Shown piece after piece: positions 23,573-31,792 of a stretch of DNA of 36,931 nucleotides. The notes under the pieces were generated by a model that was not told where the DNA came from, searched no databases, and saw nothing but the letters and a program-made list of their open reading frames with translations. Position numbers and translations under genes: made by a program. Every line of letters begins with the position of its first letter. Positions within the stretch are counted from its first letter, which is position 1. Source of the DNA: JAGTRB01 sp037439685 (GTDB lineage: Archaea; Thermoproteota; Bathyarchaeia; TCS64); assembly GCA_037439685.1 (NCBI GenBank), contig JBBIVO010000009.1:1-36931 (forward strand), read 5' to 3'.

Positions 23573-23848
23573 GAGGCGGCATCGCGTTGAGCCATCCCGC
23601 CACGGGGGTGAGGCCTAAAGCCTTGGGCTGAGGCTTTCCCCAGCCCCATAAGCCCCTTTGGGAGGCCCTGCCCACCCTCAGCCGACTCGGCCTCAGCCTA
23701 AGAGGCAAAAGGAAGATACTGTGGGAGGGCTGGGAGATGAATAGCCTACGCGATTCATTTCCCTCGAAGGGTTTGGGCTCTGGCTGGTCCGGCGGCTCAT
23801 ACCACGCTCGCATATGGACTCTCGCGAAGTTGAAACGGGTCTTAGCGG
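23573..23848. other. GC-rich intergenic region between convergent genes
   Basis: 276 bp between the ends of argH (+) and the ROK kinase gene (-). No gene is seen. Several short GC-rich stems are possible (for example AAGCC/GGCTT around 23617-23637), so 3'-end structures for the two transcripts may lie here. Confidence 0.4.
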
Positions 23849-24790
23849 TTAGACCCCAACCCCTCTTGCCAGGGCTAGTGCCCCATATAGGACCGCGTCC
23901 TCGCCTAGGGGGGTTATCCTGATCTCAGGCTTCCTGTTTATGAGGTGCCTGGATATCCCCTGCTCTATGGGCCTTAGGATGAGCTCCCTGTTCCTGAGGG
24001 CGATGGAGCCGCCGACCGTTATCAGCTCGGGGTCGTAGAGGTTGACTATGTCTGCGAAGCCCACGGCGTTAACCTCTCCCACCCTCTCCACGATCCATAG
24101 GGCCGTGGGGTCTCCCAGCCCTGCGGCCCTGAAGATCGCCTCCGCCGTCAACCTTGATGGGTCGCCTTCGACCATCCCGAGGAGGCTCCCTCCCACCTCT
24201 CTGCCTCTTAAGAGGAGCCTGGCAAAGTTTGGCATGTTCTCCCCTCCGCAGTAGGCCTCCCAGTGGCCCCTGCATCCGCATCCGCAGACCAGCTCGGAAT
24301 TGGGGTCTATGGTGAGGTGGCCCACCTCGTGGGCGTTCCCGTCCTTCCCTCGGAGGAGGTGGCCGTCGACTATTACGCCTCCGCCTATCCCGGTGCTCAA
24401 GGTCACGTAGACGAGGTTATCGATGCCCCTCCCGCCCCCGTAGAGGTGCTCTCCTAGGGCCGCGGCTGAGCAGTCGTTTATTAGCCTCACGGGCACGTGG
24501 AACTCATCCTTCAGGGGTTTAACGATGGGGATCTCCCTGAAGGGGAGGTTCGGGGCCCCGGCGACGCATCCCTCGGCCATCCTTAAGGGTCCTATGGAGC
24601 CCACCCCGATCGCCTCAAGGCCTTCTAGGTCGAGGCATCTGAGCATCCTGATGATCTGCGATATGATGCCCCCCGCTCCATGCTCCCTGTCCGTCGCCTC
24701 CACGAGCCTCTTAAGGAGGCCTGACTCGTCCCCTATGGCAACCCTTATCCTCGTGGCCCCTAGGTCAACGGCCGCATATCTCGGCCTCAA
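23849..24790 (-). CDS. ROK family sugar kinase (glucokinase-like)
   Basis: 313 residues from TTG 24790. The ATP-binding loop is AAVDLGATRIRVAIGDE. The ROK signature and zinc site is HEVGHLTID followed by CGCGCRGHWEAYCGG, with the conserved His and Cys ligands; STGIGGGVIVDG is the phosphate-2 region. It phosphorylates a hexose or an acetylated amino sugar; glucose is most common in archaeal ROK enzymes, but the specificity is not fixed by these motifs. It lacks an N-terminal helix-turn-helix, so it is an enzyme rather than a ROK repressor. It is last in an operon after an MFS permease and an FAH-family enzyme, spaced 24 bp from the latter. Confidence 0.9.
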   Translation of the reverse strand: MRPRYAAVDLGATRIRVAIGDESGLLKRLVEATDREHGAGGIISQIIRMLRCLDLEGLEAIGVGSIGPLRMAEGCVAGAPNLPFREIPIVKPLKDEFHVPVRLINDCSAAALGEHLYGGGRGIDNLVYVTLSTGIGGGVIVDGHLLRGKDGNAHEVGHLTIDPNSELVCGCGCRGHWEAYCGGENMPNFARLLLRGREVGGSLLGMVEGDPSRLTAEAIFRAAGLGDPTALWIVERVGEVNAVGFADIVNLYDPELITVGGSIALRNRELILRPIEQGISRHLINRKPEIRITPLGEDAVLYGALALARGVGV

Positions 24791-24814
24791 CTCTCCCTAC
24801 CCGATCCTATTCGG

Positions 24815-25828
24815 TTAGCCCTTAGCAACGACCGGGTTTCTCAGGGTGCCTATCCTCTCAACCCATGCCTCGACGATGTCCCCGGGCTTTAGGAACCTCT
24901 CAGGGCTTGTCCAACCCTCCGCGTCCCTTGGGGTGGTATCCAGGGCCGTTCCGGCGCATGTTCCCCCGGCTATTATATCTCCTGGGTATAGGGTCATATC
25001 CCTCGATAGGTAGGAGATCCAGAAGGGGAAGCCTCTGATCATCATCTCCATGGAGCCGTCTTGGCGGGTCTCCCCGTTAACCTTGAGCCTCATCCTGAGG
25101 GTGTGGGGGTCTCCTATCTCATCAGCGGTGACTATGCACGGCCCCATCGGCGTGGAGGTGTCGAAGTTCTTCGCTAGGAAGAGGCCCCGGTCGTCGGGCT
25201 GATCCCTCGCGCTCAGGTCATTTATGATGGTGTATCCGAAGATGTGGCTCATCGCCTCCCCCTCCGAGATGTCCTTCCCTTTCCTCCCTATTATCGCGGC
25301 CACCTCCACCTCGTAGTCTAGGCGTTGAGTCCTAGCCGGGTAGATTATAGGCTCCTCCGGCCCTATGACATTCCTTGAGGACTTCCAGAAGCCCCATGGC
25401 CGATGCCTCCCCTCCTCCACCTCCCGCCTGACATCCTCTGCTGTCACCCTCCTACCGGTCATCATCGAGGTAACCCCAGCCGTGTGGTCGTAGAAGTTGG
25501 CCCCAGCCATGGCTATGCGGGAGGCCAGGCTTGGGAGGGGCGCGTGGATCCTCACCTCCCTAGGGTCGAAGACGATCCTCTCTCCTCTTGGCCCCTCCCT
25601 ATGCCCCTCCTCCACGTATTCTAAGGCCTCTAGGGCCGCCCTGAGGGCTGGCTCCCCCTCCTCTATGAAGGCCGAGAGGTCTGGGGGGAGGCTGGAGTAT
25701 GCGTGGGCATAGGGCCTCGAGACCCCTCTTCGATCCAGCTCCGCCGCATATGCGAGGTTCAGGTCGAGGATGGACCCATCCTCCAGGAGGCATCCCAGCC
25801 TCTTAGGCCCGAAGACCACAAGCTTCAT
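24815..25828 (-). CDS. Fumarylacetoacetate hydrolase (FAH) family protein
   Basis: 337 residues. The FAH C-terminal domain is clear: LDYEVEVAAIIGRKG provides the Glu-x-Glu metal ligands, FGYTIINDLSARDQ and the NFDTSTPMGPCIVT segment follow, and the end is the LYPGDIIAGGTCAGTAL and FLKPGDIVEAWVERIG strands. The N-terminal domain (MKLVVFGPKRLGCLLEDG) is also typical. Family members hydrolyse or dehydrate beta-keto and 2-keto acids, including sugar-acid dehydratases of archaeal pentose pathways, so a sugar-acid role fits the neighbouring permease and kinase but is unproven. It is the middle gene of the MFS-FAH-ROK operon, starting 5 bp after the MFS stop. Confidence 0.88.
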   Translation of the reverse strand: MKLVVFGPKRLGCLLEDGSILDLNLAYAAELDRRGVSRPYAHAYSSLPPDLSAFIEEGEPALRAALEALEYVEEGHREGPRGERIVFDPREVRIHAPLPSLASRIAMAGANFYDHTAGVTSMMTGRRVTAEDVRREVEEGRHRPWGFWKSSRNVIGPEEPIIYPARTQRLDYEVEVAAIIGRKGKDISEGEAMSHIFGYTIINDLSARDQPDDRGLFLAKNFDTSTPMGPCIVTADEIGDPHTLRMRLKVNGETRQDGSMEMMIRGFPFWISYLSRDMTLYPGDIIAGGTCAGTALDTTPRDAEGWTSPERFLKPGDIVEAWVERIGTLRNPVVAKG

Positions 25829-25833
25829 CTGGC

Positions 25834-27090
25834 TCAGGTTGATGATCCCTCGGATCTATTTAAGCTCCTCCCATCCTCAACCCTCTCAGGAACCCTTAGA
25901 AGGATTATGAGGCCTATTAGGATGGCGATGGAGGAGATGGCCGCCGATACCTTCACCCCAAGGTACTCGCTGAGGAGGCCGCCGATATATGGGCCTATAG
26001 CCCACTCAAGGCCGTTTATGAAGTTTAGGAGGGCGGCGTAGGTCCCATGCTTTTCTGGTATCAGGTTCAGCTGCCATGCGAGCCATGAGGAGTTTATGAA
26101 GCCCCAGAATAGGCCGTTGAGGGCGAAGATGGGGGCCATCTGGATGAGGTCTGAGGTGTTTGATGAGAGGATCGGGTAGATGGAGGCCAATGCGACGCCT
26201 ATCACCATGATCCTCTTCACCCCCTTCCTGTCGGCTATGACGCCCAGTATCGGCGAGGAGACCATCCTCACCCCGAAGGCTATGGAGTTTAGGGTGCCTA
26301 TCTGGACGGTGGAGGCGCTTAGGATGCGGACTAGGTAGACCGTTAAGACGGGGCCGAACATGGCAAGCCCAAGCCCTCTCACCGATATCCCTAGAACCCA
26401 TCTGGTGTAGGCTCCACCCCTCCTCATCACCCTCGGAAGCGCCCTCAACCCCTCAGCGAGCTCCCTGAAGCTCCCCAGCATCGATTGGAGGTAGTGGAAC
26501 TCGCCGTCTCCATCCTCCTCGCCCCTAAGCCCCAGGGTTATCAGGGCGGCCATGGCGAGGTTTAGGAGGGAGTAGAGGAGGAAGACGAGCCTATAGCCTA
26601 TCAGGGATATGAGGAGGCCGGCCCCAAGGCTTCCTATGATATTCCCCCCGAAGCCGATGGGGTTGTAGATGCCCATGAAGCTCGCCCTATGCCTGGGGTT
26701 TAGAAGGTTGTTGAGCACTATCACCGAGGCCACCCCCGAAATGGATGTGAATATGGACATGATGGCCGTTGAGAGGATGAGGTGCCAAGGCCTGCTGGAT
26801 AGGGCCACCGGGATGGTGAAGATGGATGCGGAGAGGAGGCCGATGGAGGTCATCCTGATGCTGTGTCCAACCATGTCGATGATGCGCCCCCAGCCCAGCT
26901 GCATGAAGGTTGAGGCCAACCCCGAGGCCAGCGCCTGAGCCCCTATATCTACAGGGGAGCCTCCCAGGTCGAGGATATATATGGGGAGAAAACCCCAGAT
27001 GCCGTTGACTATACCCTGGAGAAAAGAGAGGGTAAAAAGGACCGTCAGGGCTCTGCTCTTCACCCCTAACACTTCAGATATACCTTTCAT
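25834..27090 (-). CDS. MFS transporter (first gene of an MFS-FAH-ROK operon)
   Basis: 418 residues with about twelve membrane helices in two halves and a central charged loop (GEEDGDGEFHYL region). The MFS motif after helix 2 is degenerate (GWGRIIDMVGHSIRM), while the second-half copy GVIADRKGVKRIM is clear. It probably imports a sugar or sugar acid for the two enzymes encoded immediately downstream; the substrate is inferred from context. The start is ATG 27090. The upstream region is shared with the divergent por operon and holds a 20-bp palindrome, a candidate operator. Confidence 0.88.
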   Translation of the reverse strand: MKGISEVLGVKSRALTVLFTLSFLQGIVNGIWGFLPIYILDLGGSPVDIGAQALASGLASTFMQLGWGRIIDMVGHSIRMTSIGLLSASIFTIPVALSSRPWHLILSTAIMSIFTSISGVASVIVLNNLLNPRHRASFMGIYNPIGFGGNIIGSLGAGLLISLIGYRLVFLLYSLLNLAMAALITLGLRGEEDGDGEFHYLQSMLGSFRELAEGLRALPRVMRRGGAYTRWVLGISVRGLGLAMFGPVLTVYLVRILSASTVQIGTLNSIAFGVRMVSSPILGVIADRKGVKRIMVIGVALASIYPILSSNTSDLIQMAPIFALNGLFWGFINSSWLAWQLNLIPEKHGTYAALLNFINGLEWAIGPYIGGLLSEYLGVKVSAAISSIAILIGLIILLRVPERVEDGRSLNRSEGSST

Positions 27091-27143
27091 GTTGAGGTCT
27101 CAGGATTCTCCATGGAGGAGGCCTTCCCCTTATTAGACCTTTC

Positions 27144-27163
27144 GGTTCGAATCGATTCGAACC
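27144..27163. promoter_or_regulatory. 20-bp perfect palindrome between divergent operons (candidate operator)
   Basis: GGTTCGAATCGATTCGAACC is exactly its own reverse complement. It lies 54 bp upstream of the MFS start and about 115 bp upstream of the por TATA box, near a possible minus-strand TATA (TCTAATAAGG, about 27128-27137). It suits a dimeric repressor site. Confidence 0.55.
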
Positions 27164-27280
27164 CTTTAGCCTCTCCTCCCCCTTTCTTAAGCCTTTATGA
27201 GCCTGACCATTTACCCAGAGGATTGGCTGGGTCCAAAACCCATCCCAGGGTCGACCCGTGAGACCGGGCCGACAGATAAT

Positions 27281-27289
27281 GTTATATCG
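27281..27289 (+). promoter_or_regulatory. Promoter of the por operon
   Basis: GTTATATCG lies about 40 nt before GTG 27327. Confidence 0.4.
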
Positions 27290-27326
27290 CCCCCTTGATC
27301 TTACCTTCGAGCTCACCTTGGGTGAA

Positions 27327-28142
27327 GTGAGAAGGTTGATCGAGGTTAGATTTCATGGGAGGGGGGGACAGGGGGCAGTTACGGCTGTAAGGATCCTGGC
27401 CTCAGCCCTCCACTTAGAGGGGAGGTATCCCCAGGCGATCCCCATGTACGGGACAGAGAGGAGGGGCGCCCCCGTAGTGGCCTTTCTCAGGATAGGGGAG
27501 GAGAGGATAAAGGAGAGGGACCTCGTCCACAACCCAGACGTGGTCGTGGTCTTGGACCCCCTCCTCGCCAAGACGGTTCCCGTGACCGAGGGGCTAAAGG
27601 AGGGGGGCCTCATAGTGATGAATTATCCTAAGCCTGGGATTGGGGAGGGGGCGGAGGGCAGATTCAGGCTGGCGACCGTGGATGCCACGGGGATAGCCCT
27701 AGAGGTTCTGGGGAGGCCCATAACCAACACGGCGATGCTGGGCGCCTTCGCGAAGGCCTCAGGCCTCGTCTCCCTAGGATCCCTGGAGAGGGCCGTAATG
27801 GAGCAGTGGCCTGGAAGACTTGGCGAGATTAACCTGAGGGTCCTCAGAGCCGCATATGAGAGGGTGACACCAGCCGTGAGCGTCTCGGGAATCCAGGGGC
27901 TGGAGGGGGAACATCCGCAGGGAATATTATCCAGGGATGTGTCGAGTTGGAGGATCTTCAAGCCCCAGGTCGACGAGGAGAGGTGCATCGGGTGTAGGAG
28001 ATGCTACATCTACTGCCCCGAGGTGGCGATATCGATGGCCCAGGGGAGGGCGAGGATCGACTATATCTCCTGCAAGGGTTGTGGAATATGCGGGGAGGAA
28101 TGCCCAACAGGGGCGATATCCATGATCCAAGAGGCCATGTAG
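27327..28142 (+). CDS. porGD: 2-oxoacid:ferredoxin oxidoreductase gamma-delta fusion
   Basis: 271 residues from GTG 27327; TTG 27336 or an upstream ATG at 27258 are alternatives, but homology begins at IEVRFHGRGGQGAV. Residues about 1-185 are the gamma subunit (GRGGQGAVTAVRILA, AIPMYGTERRGAPVVAFLRI). Residues about 205-271 are the delta ferredoxin with two [4Fe-4S] motifs: CIGCRRCYIYCP (220, 223, 226, 230) and CKGCGICGEECP (249, 252, 255, 259). These are separate genes in many archaea and are joined here by a short linker. With porA and porB it forms the CoA- and TPP-dependent oxidoreductase that converts pyruvate or a similar 2-oxoacid to acyl-CoA and passes electrons to ferredoxin. porA starts 10 bp downstream. 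Confidence 0.92.
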   Translation: MRRLIEVRFHGRGGQGAVTAVRILASALHLEGRYPQAIPMYGTERRGAPVVAFLRIGEERIKERDLVHNPDVVVVLDPLLAKTVPVTEGLKEGGLIVMNYPKPGIGEGAEGRFRLATVDATGIALEVLGRPITNTAMLGAFAKASGLVSLGSLERAVMEQWPGRLGEINLRVLRAAYERVTPAVSVSGIQGLEGEHPQGILSRDVSSWRIFKPQVDEERCIGCRRCYIYCPEVAISMAQGRARIDYISCKGCGICGEECPTGAISMIQEAM

Positions 28143-28152
28143 GGGGGAGACG

Positions 28153-29328
28153 ATGGGACGCTGGGAGGTCATGGTGGGGAACAAGGCCATAGCCTACGCG
28201 GCCAAGCTCGCGAGGGTGCAGTTCATCTCGGCATACCCAATAACCCCTCAGACCAGCGTGGTCGAGTACCTCGCCGAGATGGTGGCCAGCGGCGAGCTGG
28301 ACGCCGAGTTCGTGAACGTCGAAGGGGAGCTCACAGCCCAGACGGCCGCCCTCGGGGCCTCAGCCTCCGGGGCAAGGGCCTTCACGGCCACGGCGGGCCC
28401 GGGCCTCCTGTACATGCATCACCCCATGCACGCCACCTCCGGGGGGAGGTTCCCAGTGGTCATGGCCGTCATCCACAGGAGCGTGAAGGGGATGCAGCCA
28501 GACCATACGGACATGATGGCCCAGAGAGACACTGGATGGATAATGCTGGAGTGCGAGAGCTGCCAGGAGCTCCTGGACACGGGCATAATGGCCTTCAAAA
28601 TAGCTGAGGATGATAGGGTGAGGCTCCCAACCATCTTCGCCGGGGATGGATACATCCTAAGCTACACGGCAGAGCCTGTTGAGATACCCTCTCAGGAGGA
28701 TGTGGACGCCTTCCTCCCACCATATAGGAGCGGCTACCCCCTCCTACCCGGGCTGGCCGAGGAGGCCAGGAGGGTGCAGATGGAGCAGTGGGGGATAGGG
28801 CAGGACCCCCAGCTCAGATGGATGAGGCAGCAGGAGGCGATGGAGGCGGCGAAGAGGGTGATAATGGAGGTGAACGAGGAGTTCCACAGGTGGTTTGGAA
28901 GGAGATATGGAAACGGGCTGATAGAGGAGTACGGATGCGATGGTGCGGAGGCCCTCATAGTGGCCATGGGGACCATGGCAAGCACGGCCAGGTCGGCGGT
29001 GGACAGGCTCCAGGCCAAGGGTAAGAGGATAGGATTGGTGAAGCTGAAGGCCTTCAGGCCCTTCCCCTCGGAAGAGTTCCAGAGGCTCGGGTCTGAGGCA
29101 GAGGCCATAGGGGTGATAGATAGGAGCATAAGCCTAGGATCGGGAGGGATAACATTCCAGGAGATCAGGAGCAGCCTATACGACCTGGAGGAGAGGCCAA
29201 GGATCCTTGGCTTCCACGCCGGGCTTAGCGGAAAGGAGGTCAGGGTGGAGGATATAGAGAGGATCTGCGAGAAGACCCTGAGGGCCGCAGGGGGGGAGGA
29301 GGCTCCCCCCCTCGTCGAGTGGGTATAG
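28153..29328 (+). CDS. porA: 2-oxoacid:ferredoxin oxidoreductase alpha subunit (pyruvate type)
   Basis: 391 residues from ATG 28153, with GGGGGGAGACG upstream. It carries the pyrimidine-binding domain I and domain II of the alpha subunit: SAYPITPQTSVVEYLAE, the TPP-activating Glu in VNVEGELTAQTAALGAS, TATAGPGLLYMHHP and MAQRDTGWIMLECESCQE. The C-terminal transketolase-like domain has ALIVAMGTMASTARSAVD and VKLKAFRPFPSEE. The conserved Gln-Arg-Asp-Thr-Gly-Trp segment favours a pyruvate-type enzyme over 2-oxoglutarate or indolepyruvate types, but a broader branched-chain 2-oxoacid specificity cannot be excluded. It is the middle gene of the operon and its stop (TAG, 29326-29328) lies just before the porB start. 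Confidence 0.93.
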   Translation: MGRWEVMVGNKAIAYAAKLARVQFISAYPITPQTSVVEYLAEMVASGELDAEFVNVEGELTAQTAALGASASGARAFTATAGPGLLYMHHPMHATSGGRFPVVMAVIHRSVKGMQPDHTDMMAQRDTGWIMLECESCQELLDTGIMAFKIAEDDRVRLPTIFAGDGYILSYTAEPVEIPSQEDVDAFLPPYRSGYPLLPGLAEEARRVQMEQWGIGQDPQLRWMRQQEAMEAAKRVIMEVNEEFHRWFGRRYGNGLIEEYGCDGAEALIVAMGTMASTARSAVDRLQAKGKRIGLVKLKAFRPFPSEEFQRLGSEAEAIGVIDRSISLGSGGITFQEIRSSLYDLEERPRILGFHAGLSGKEVRVEDIERICEKTLRAAGGEEAPPLVEWV

Positions 29329-29339
29329 GAGGGATGGGG

Positions 29340-30233
29340 ATGAGCAGGCCGATACCGTTGAATGCGCTCGGGGATGAGGAGTACATAGACCCCGCAAACC
29401 AGGCATGCCAGGGATGCGCCGGGGCGATAGTTTCAAGGCTCGTCAGCAAGGCCCTGGGAGACCGCTTCGTCAGGGCCGAGGTGGCATGCTGCGGCCCAGC
29501 CTTCATGAACATAAGGGCGCCATCCATATATGTCGAGGTCTTCGAGGGGGCCGCAGCCCTCATGACCGGGATATCGAGGGGGCTCAAGAGGATAGGGAGG
29601 GAGGATGTCATAGTCCTAGGGATAATCGGAGACGGGGGAACGGTAGATATAGGGTTCCAGGGCCTATCAGCCGCCGCCGAGAGGAACGAGGACATCCTAT
29701 GGGTCTGCTATGACAACGAGGCCTACATGAACACCGGAGGGCAGAGGAGCGGGTCCACCACCCCCTACGCCGCCACGACGACCACCCCCATAGGAGAGCA
29801 GAGCAGGGGAAAGCTTGAGAGGAGGAAGAATGTGCCCCTCCTCATAGCCATGCACGGCGTCCCATATGTCGCAACCGCCTCCGTGGCATTCCCAGAGGAC
29901 CTCCTGGGAAAGCTGGCATACGCCAAGGGGGTGAGGGGCTTCAGGTACATCCACGTGAGTAGCCCATGCCCCACCGGCTGGGGCTTCGACCCGAAGGATA
30001 CCATCAAGGTGGCGAGGGGGATGGTCCAGTCGGGGCTCTGGCCCCTCTACGAGGTCGTCGATGGAGCCCTCAAGCTCAACTATAAGCCCAGGGAGCTCAA
30101 GCCCGTTGGGGAGGTCCTGAAGATGCAGGGGAGATTCAGACACCTCGCCGATGAGGAGGTAGAGCGGATCCAGAGGGATGCCACCGCCTTCTGGAGCCGC
30201 CTACTCTCGAGGGATGGAGGGGAGCTCCTCTAA
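29340..30233 (+). CDS. porB: 2-oxoacid:ferredoxin oxidoreductase beta subunit
   Basis: 297 residues from ATG 29340, set by GGAGGG a few bases upstream; in-frame starts at 29334 and 29319 are also possible. The Cys ligands of the proximal [4Fe-4S] cluster begin at ACQGCAGAI, and later Cys in EVACCGPAF and SPCPTGW complete the set. The TPP-Mg motif is GIIGDGGTVDIGFQGLSAAAERN, followed by YDNEAYMNTGGQRS. It completes the four-part gamma-delta-alpha-beta enzyme. The TPP it needs links it to the thiamine locus at the left end of the window. Confidence 0.93.
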   Translation: MSRPIPLNALGDEEYIDPANQACQGCAGAIVSRLVSKALGDRFVRAEVACCGPAFMNIRAPSIYVEVFEGAAALMTGISRGLKRIGREDVIVLGIIGDGGTVDIGFQGLSAAAERNEDILWVCYDNEAYMNTGGQRSGSTTPYAATTTTPIGEQSRGKLERRKNVPLLIAMHGVPYVATASVAFPEDLLGKLAYAKGVRGFRYIHVSSPCPTGWGFDPKDTIKVARGMVQSGLWPLYEVVDGALKLNYKPRELKPVGEVLKMQGRFRHLADEEVERIQRDATAFWSRLLSRDGGELL

Positions 30234-30314
30234 CCTAGACCCTAAAGCCCTAGGCTACAACCCCCCTGAGAAGCTTTAACTCGCCGCCCCTTCTTGATCG
30301 TGGAGGCGAATCCT

Positions 30315-31115
30315 ATGCCGGTGATAACCCTCCTGACCGATTATGGATTAAGGGACTCCTACGTCGCGGAGGTTAAGGGCGCGATCCTCAGGATCGCGCC
30401 CGAGGCGACCATCATCGACATAACCCACGAGGTGGGGAAGTTCGACATCGAGGAGGGGGCCTTCCACCTGGCCAGGTCCGTGAGGCACTTCCCGGAGGGG
30501 GCGATACATGTGGGGGTTGTGGACCCAGGGGTCGGAGGAGTCAGGAGGCCGATAATGATAGAGGCTCGGGGGGCCTTCCTCGTGGGCCCCGACAACGGCC
30601 TCCTGGCCCCAGCGGCGGAGAGGCTCGGGGTTGAGAGGGTCTACGAGATCAGGGAGGATAGGCTCCCCATCAGGAGGGTCTCATACGTCTTCGACGGCCG
30701 AGACCTCTTCGCCCCAGTGGCCGCATACCTAGCGAGGGGGGTTCCCCCCTCACAGCTTGGAGATGAGGTGCCAAACTATGTTAGGCTGCCCCAATACCAG
30801 CCGAGGGCCGTTGAGGGAGGGGTTGAGGCCACGGTCATCCACATAGACGGCTTCGGCAACCTGGTGACGAATATCACCCACAGCCTATTGGAGGATATGG
30901 GCGTTGGGGTGGGGTGCCTCCTCAGGGTTGAGGTGAGGGGGGAGGAGCTGGAGATACCCTACGTCAGAAGCTTCTCATCCGTGGGCGTCGGGGAGCTCCT
31001 GGCCCTCGTCGCCGGTGGAGGATACCTCGAGATATCTGTAAACCAGGGGAGCGCGAGGGAGAGGCTCGGCCTCTCACGGGGGGAGAGGCTGACCCTCAGC
31101 CCAAAGGCCAGATGA
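30315..31115 (+). CDS. SAM hydroxide adenosyltransferase (DUF62 family)
   Basis: 266 residues from ATG 30315, with GGAGGCGA about 5 nt upstream; the frame also opens at TTG 30294. It hydrolyses S-adenosylmethionine to adenosine and methionine using an activated water. It is related to fluorinase/chlorinase but lacks halide chemistry. Family motifs are ITLLTDYGLRDSYVAEVKG, IDITHEVGKFDI, HVGVVDPGVGG, FLVGPDNGLL and the C-terminal IHIDGFGNLVTNI. The triad Asp-Arg-His of the hydrolase type is plausible from these blocks. It lies 81 bp after porB with its own TATA-like AGCTTTAACTC at about 30271, so it is probably separately transcribed. Confidence 0.93.
   Translation: MPVITLLTDYGLRDSYVAEVKGAILRIAPEATIIDITHEVGKFDIEEGAFHLARSVRHFPEGAIHVGVVDPGVGGVRRPIMIEARGAFLVGPDNGLLAPAAERLGVERVYEIREDRLPIRRVSYVFDGRDLFAPVAAYLARGVPPSQLGDEVPNYVRLPQYQPRAVEGGVEATVIHIDGFGNLVTNITHSLLEDMGVGVGCLLRVEVRGEELEIPYVRSFSSVGVGELLALVAGGGYLEISVNQGSARERLGLSRGERLTLSPKAR
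30377..30401. repeat. Perfect 11-bp inverted repeat with 3-nt loop inside the DUF62 gene
   Basis: GGGCGCGATCC, loop TCA, GGATCGCGCCC. It lies about 62 nt into the coding sequence, in the GAILRIAPEA region. It would form a very stable mRNA hairpin. Confidence 0.6.
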
Positions 31116-31168
31116 TCTCCAGCCTCGAAGCGAGCTGTAGGGCCCTCTAAACCCTAAAGGTAAAGGGT

Positions 31169-31738
31169 TTATCTGGTCTTATCTCCTCCTCTGCTGCCTC
31201 CCCTCTCGAGGGATCTCAGCTCCAGCTCCTTGAAGATCCTATTGAGCTGCCTCTTCATGGTCGACCTGTCCCCGCTCAGCCCGAGATAGCTCGCGAAGGT
31301 CGGCGTAGTCTCAACCACGATGCTGCGCCCCCTCCTCTGCCTCGTTATCAGGCCCATCTCCTCAAGGAGCTTGAGGTGCCTATAGGCCTGGCTCCCCCTG
31401 GCCTCCGCAACCCTCCTCTGCTCCACGGGCTGATAATAGGCCACATATGAGAGGGTTCTCAGAGGCCCGGAGGTGAGGATAGGCTTCGAGGAGAACCTCC
31501 TCACGAGGCCGACGTAATCAGCCTTCAGCTGCATCACCACCAGGCCCCCCGGAAGCTCCCTCACCTCAATGGCGCTCCCATCCCTCTCATAAAGCTCTGA
31601 GAGCCTTCGGACAAGGGCTACAACCTCCTCCTCTGAGCCCAGATCCAGGCGGCTGGATAACTCCTTGAAGCTGAGGGGGCGACCTGAAGCATAGAGGGCG
31701 GCCTCCAACCTGGCGAGACCCGCGGACCTATCCTTCAT
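31169..31738 (-). CDS. scpB: ScpB-like segregation and condensation protein
   Basis: 189 residues from ATG 31738. Two winged-helix domains are visible: the first at LARLEAALYASGRPLSFKEL...GSEEEVVALVRRLSELY, and the second at LRTLSYVAYYQPVEQRRVAEARG...AYRHLKLLEEMGLITRQRRG. This is the ScpB architecture; ScpB with the kleisin ScpA and SMC compacts chromosomes. No ScpA or SMC gene is in the window. The C-terminal tail is long and basic (ELRSLERGGSRGGDKTR). A TATA-like sequence GCGTTTTTAGCC on the minus strand (31764-31775) is about 31 nt before the start, so the mRNA is probably leaderless. Confidence 0.85.
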   Translation of the reverse strand: MKDRSAGLARLEAALYASGRPLSFKELSSRLDLGSEEEVVALVRRLSELYERDGSAIEVRELPGGLVVMQLKADYVGLVRRFSSKPILTSGPLRTLSYVAYYQPVEQRRVAEARGSQAYRHLKLLEEMGLITRQRRGRSIVVETTPTFASYLGLSGDRSTMKRQLNRIFKELELRSLERGGSRGGDKTR

Positions 31739-31763
31739 ATCCCAACATCATATCTCAAACATA

Positions 31764-31775
31764 GGCTAAAAACGC
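31764..31775 (-). promoter_or_regulatory. Promoter of scpB
   Basis: Minus-strand GCGTTTTTAGCC, centred about 31 nt before ATG 31738. Confidence 0.45.
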
Positions 31776-31792
31776 CTTCGATTCGAAACCAT

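Noticed and set aside
23562..23922. Short frames between argH and the ROK gene
   Set aside because: They overlap gene ends or lack starts with ribosome-binding sites and show no domain.
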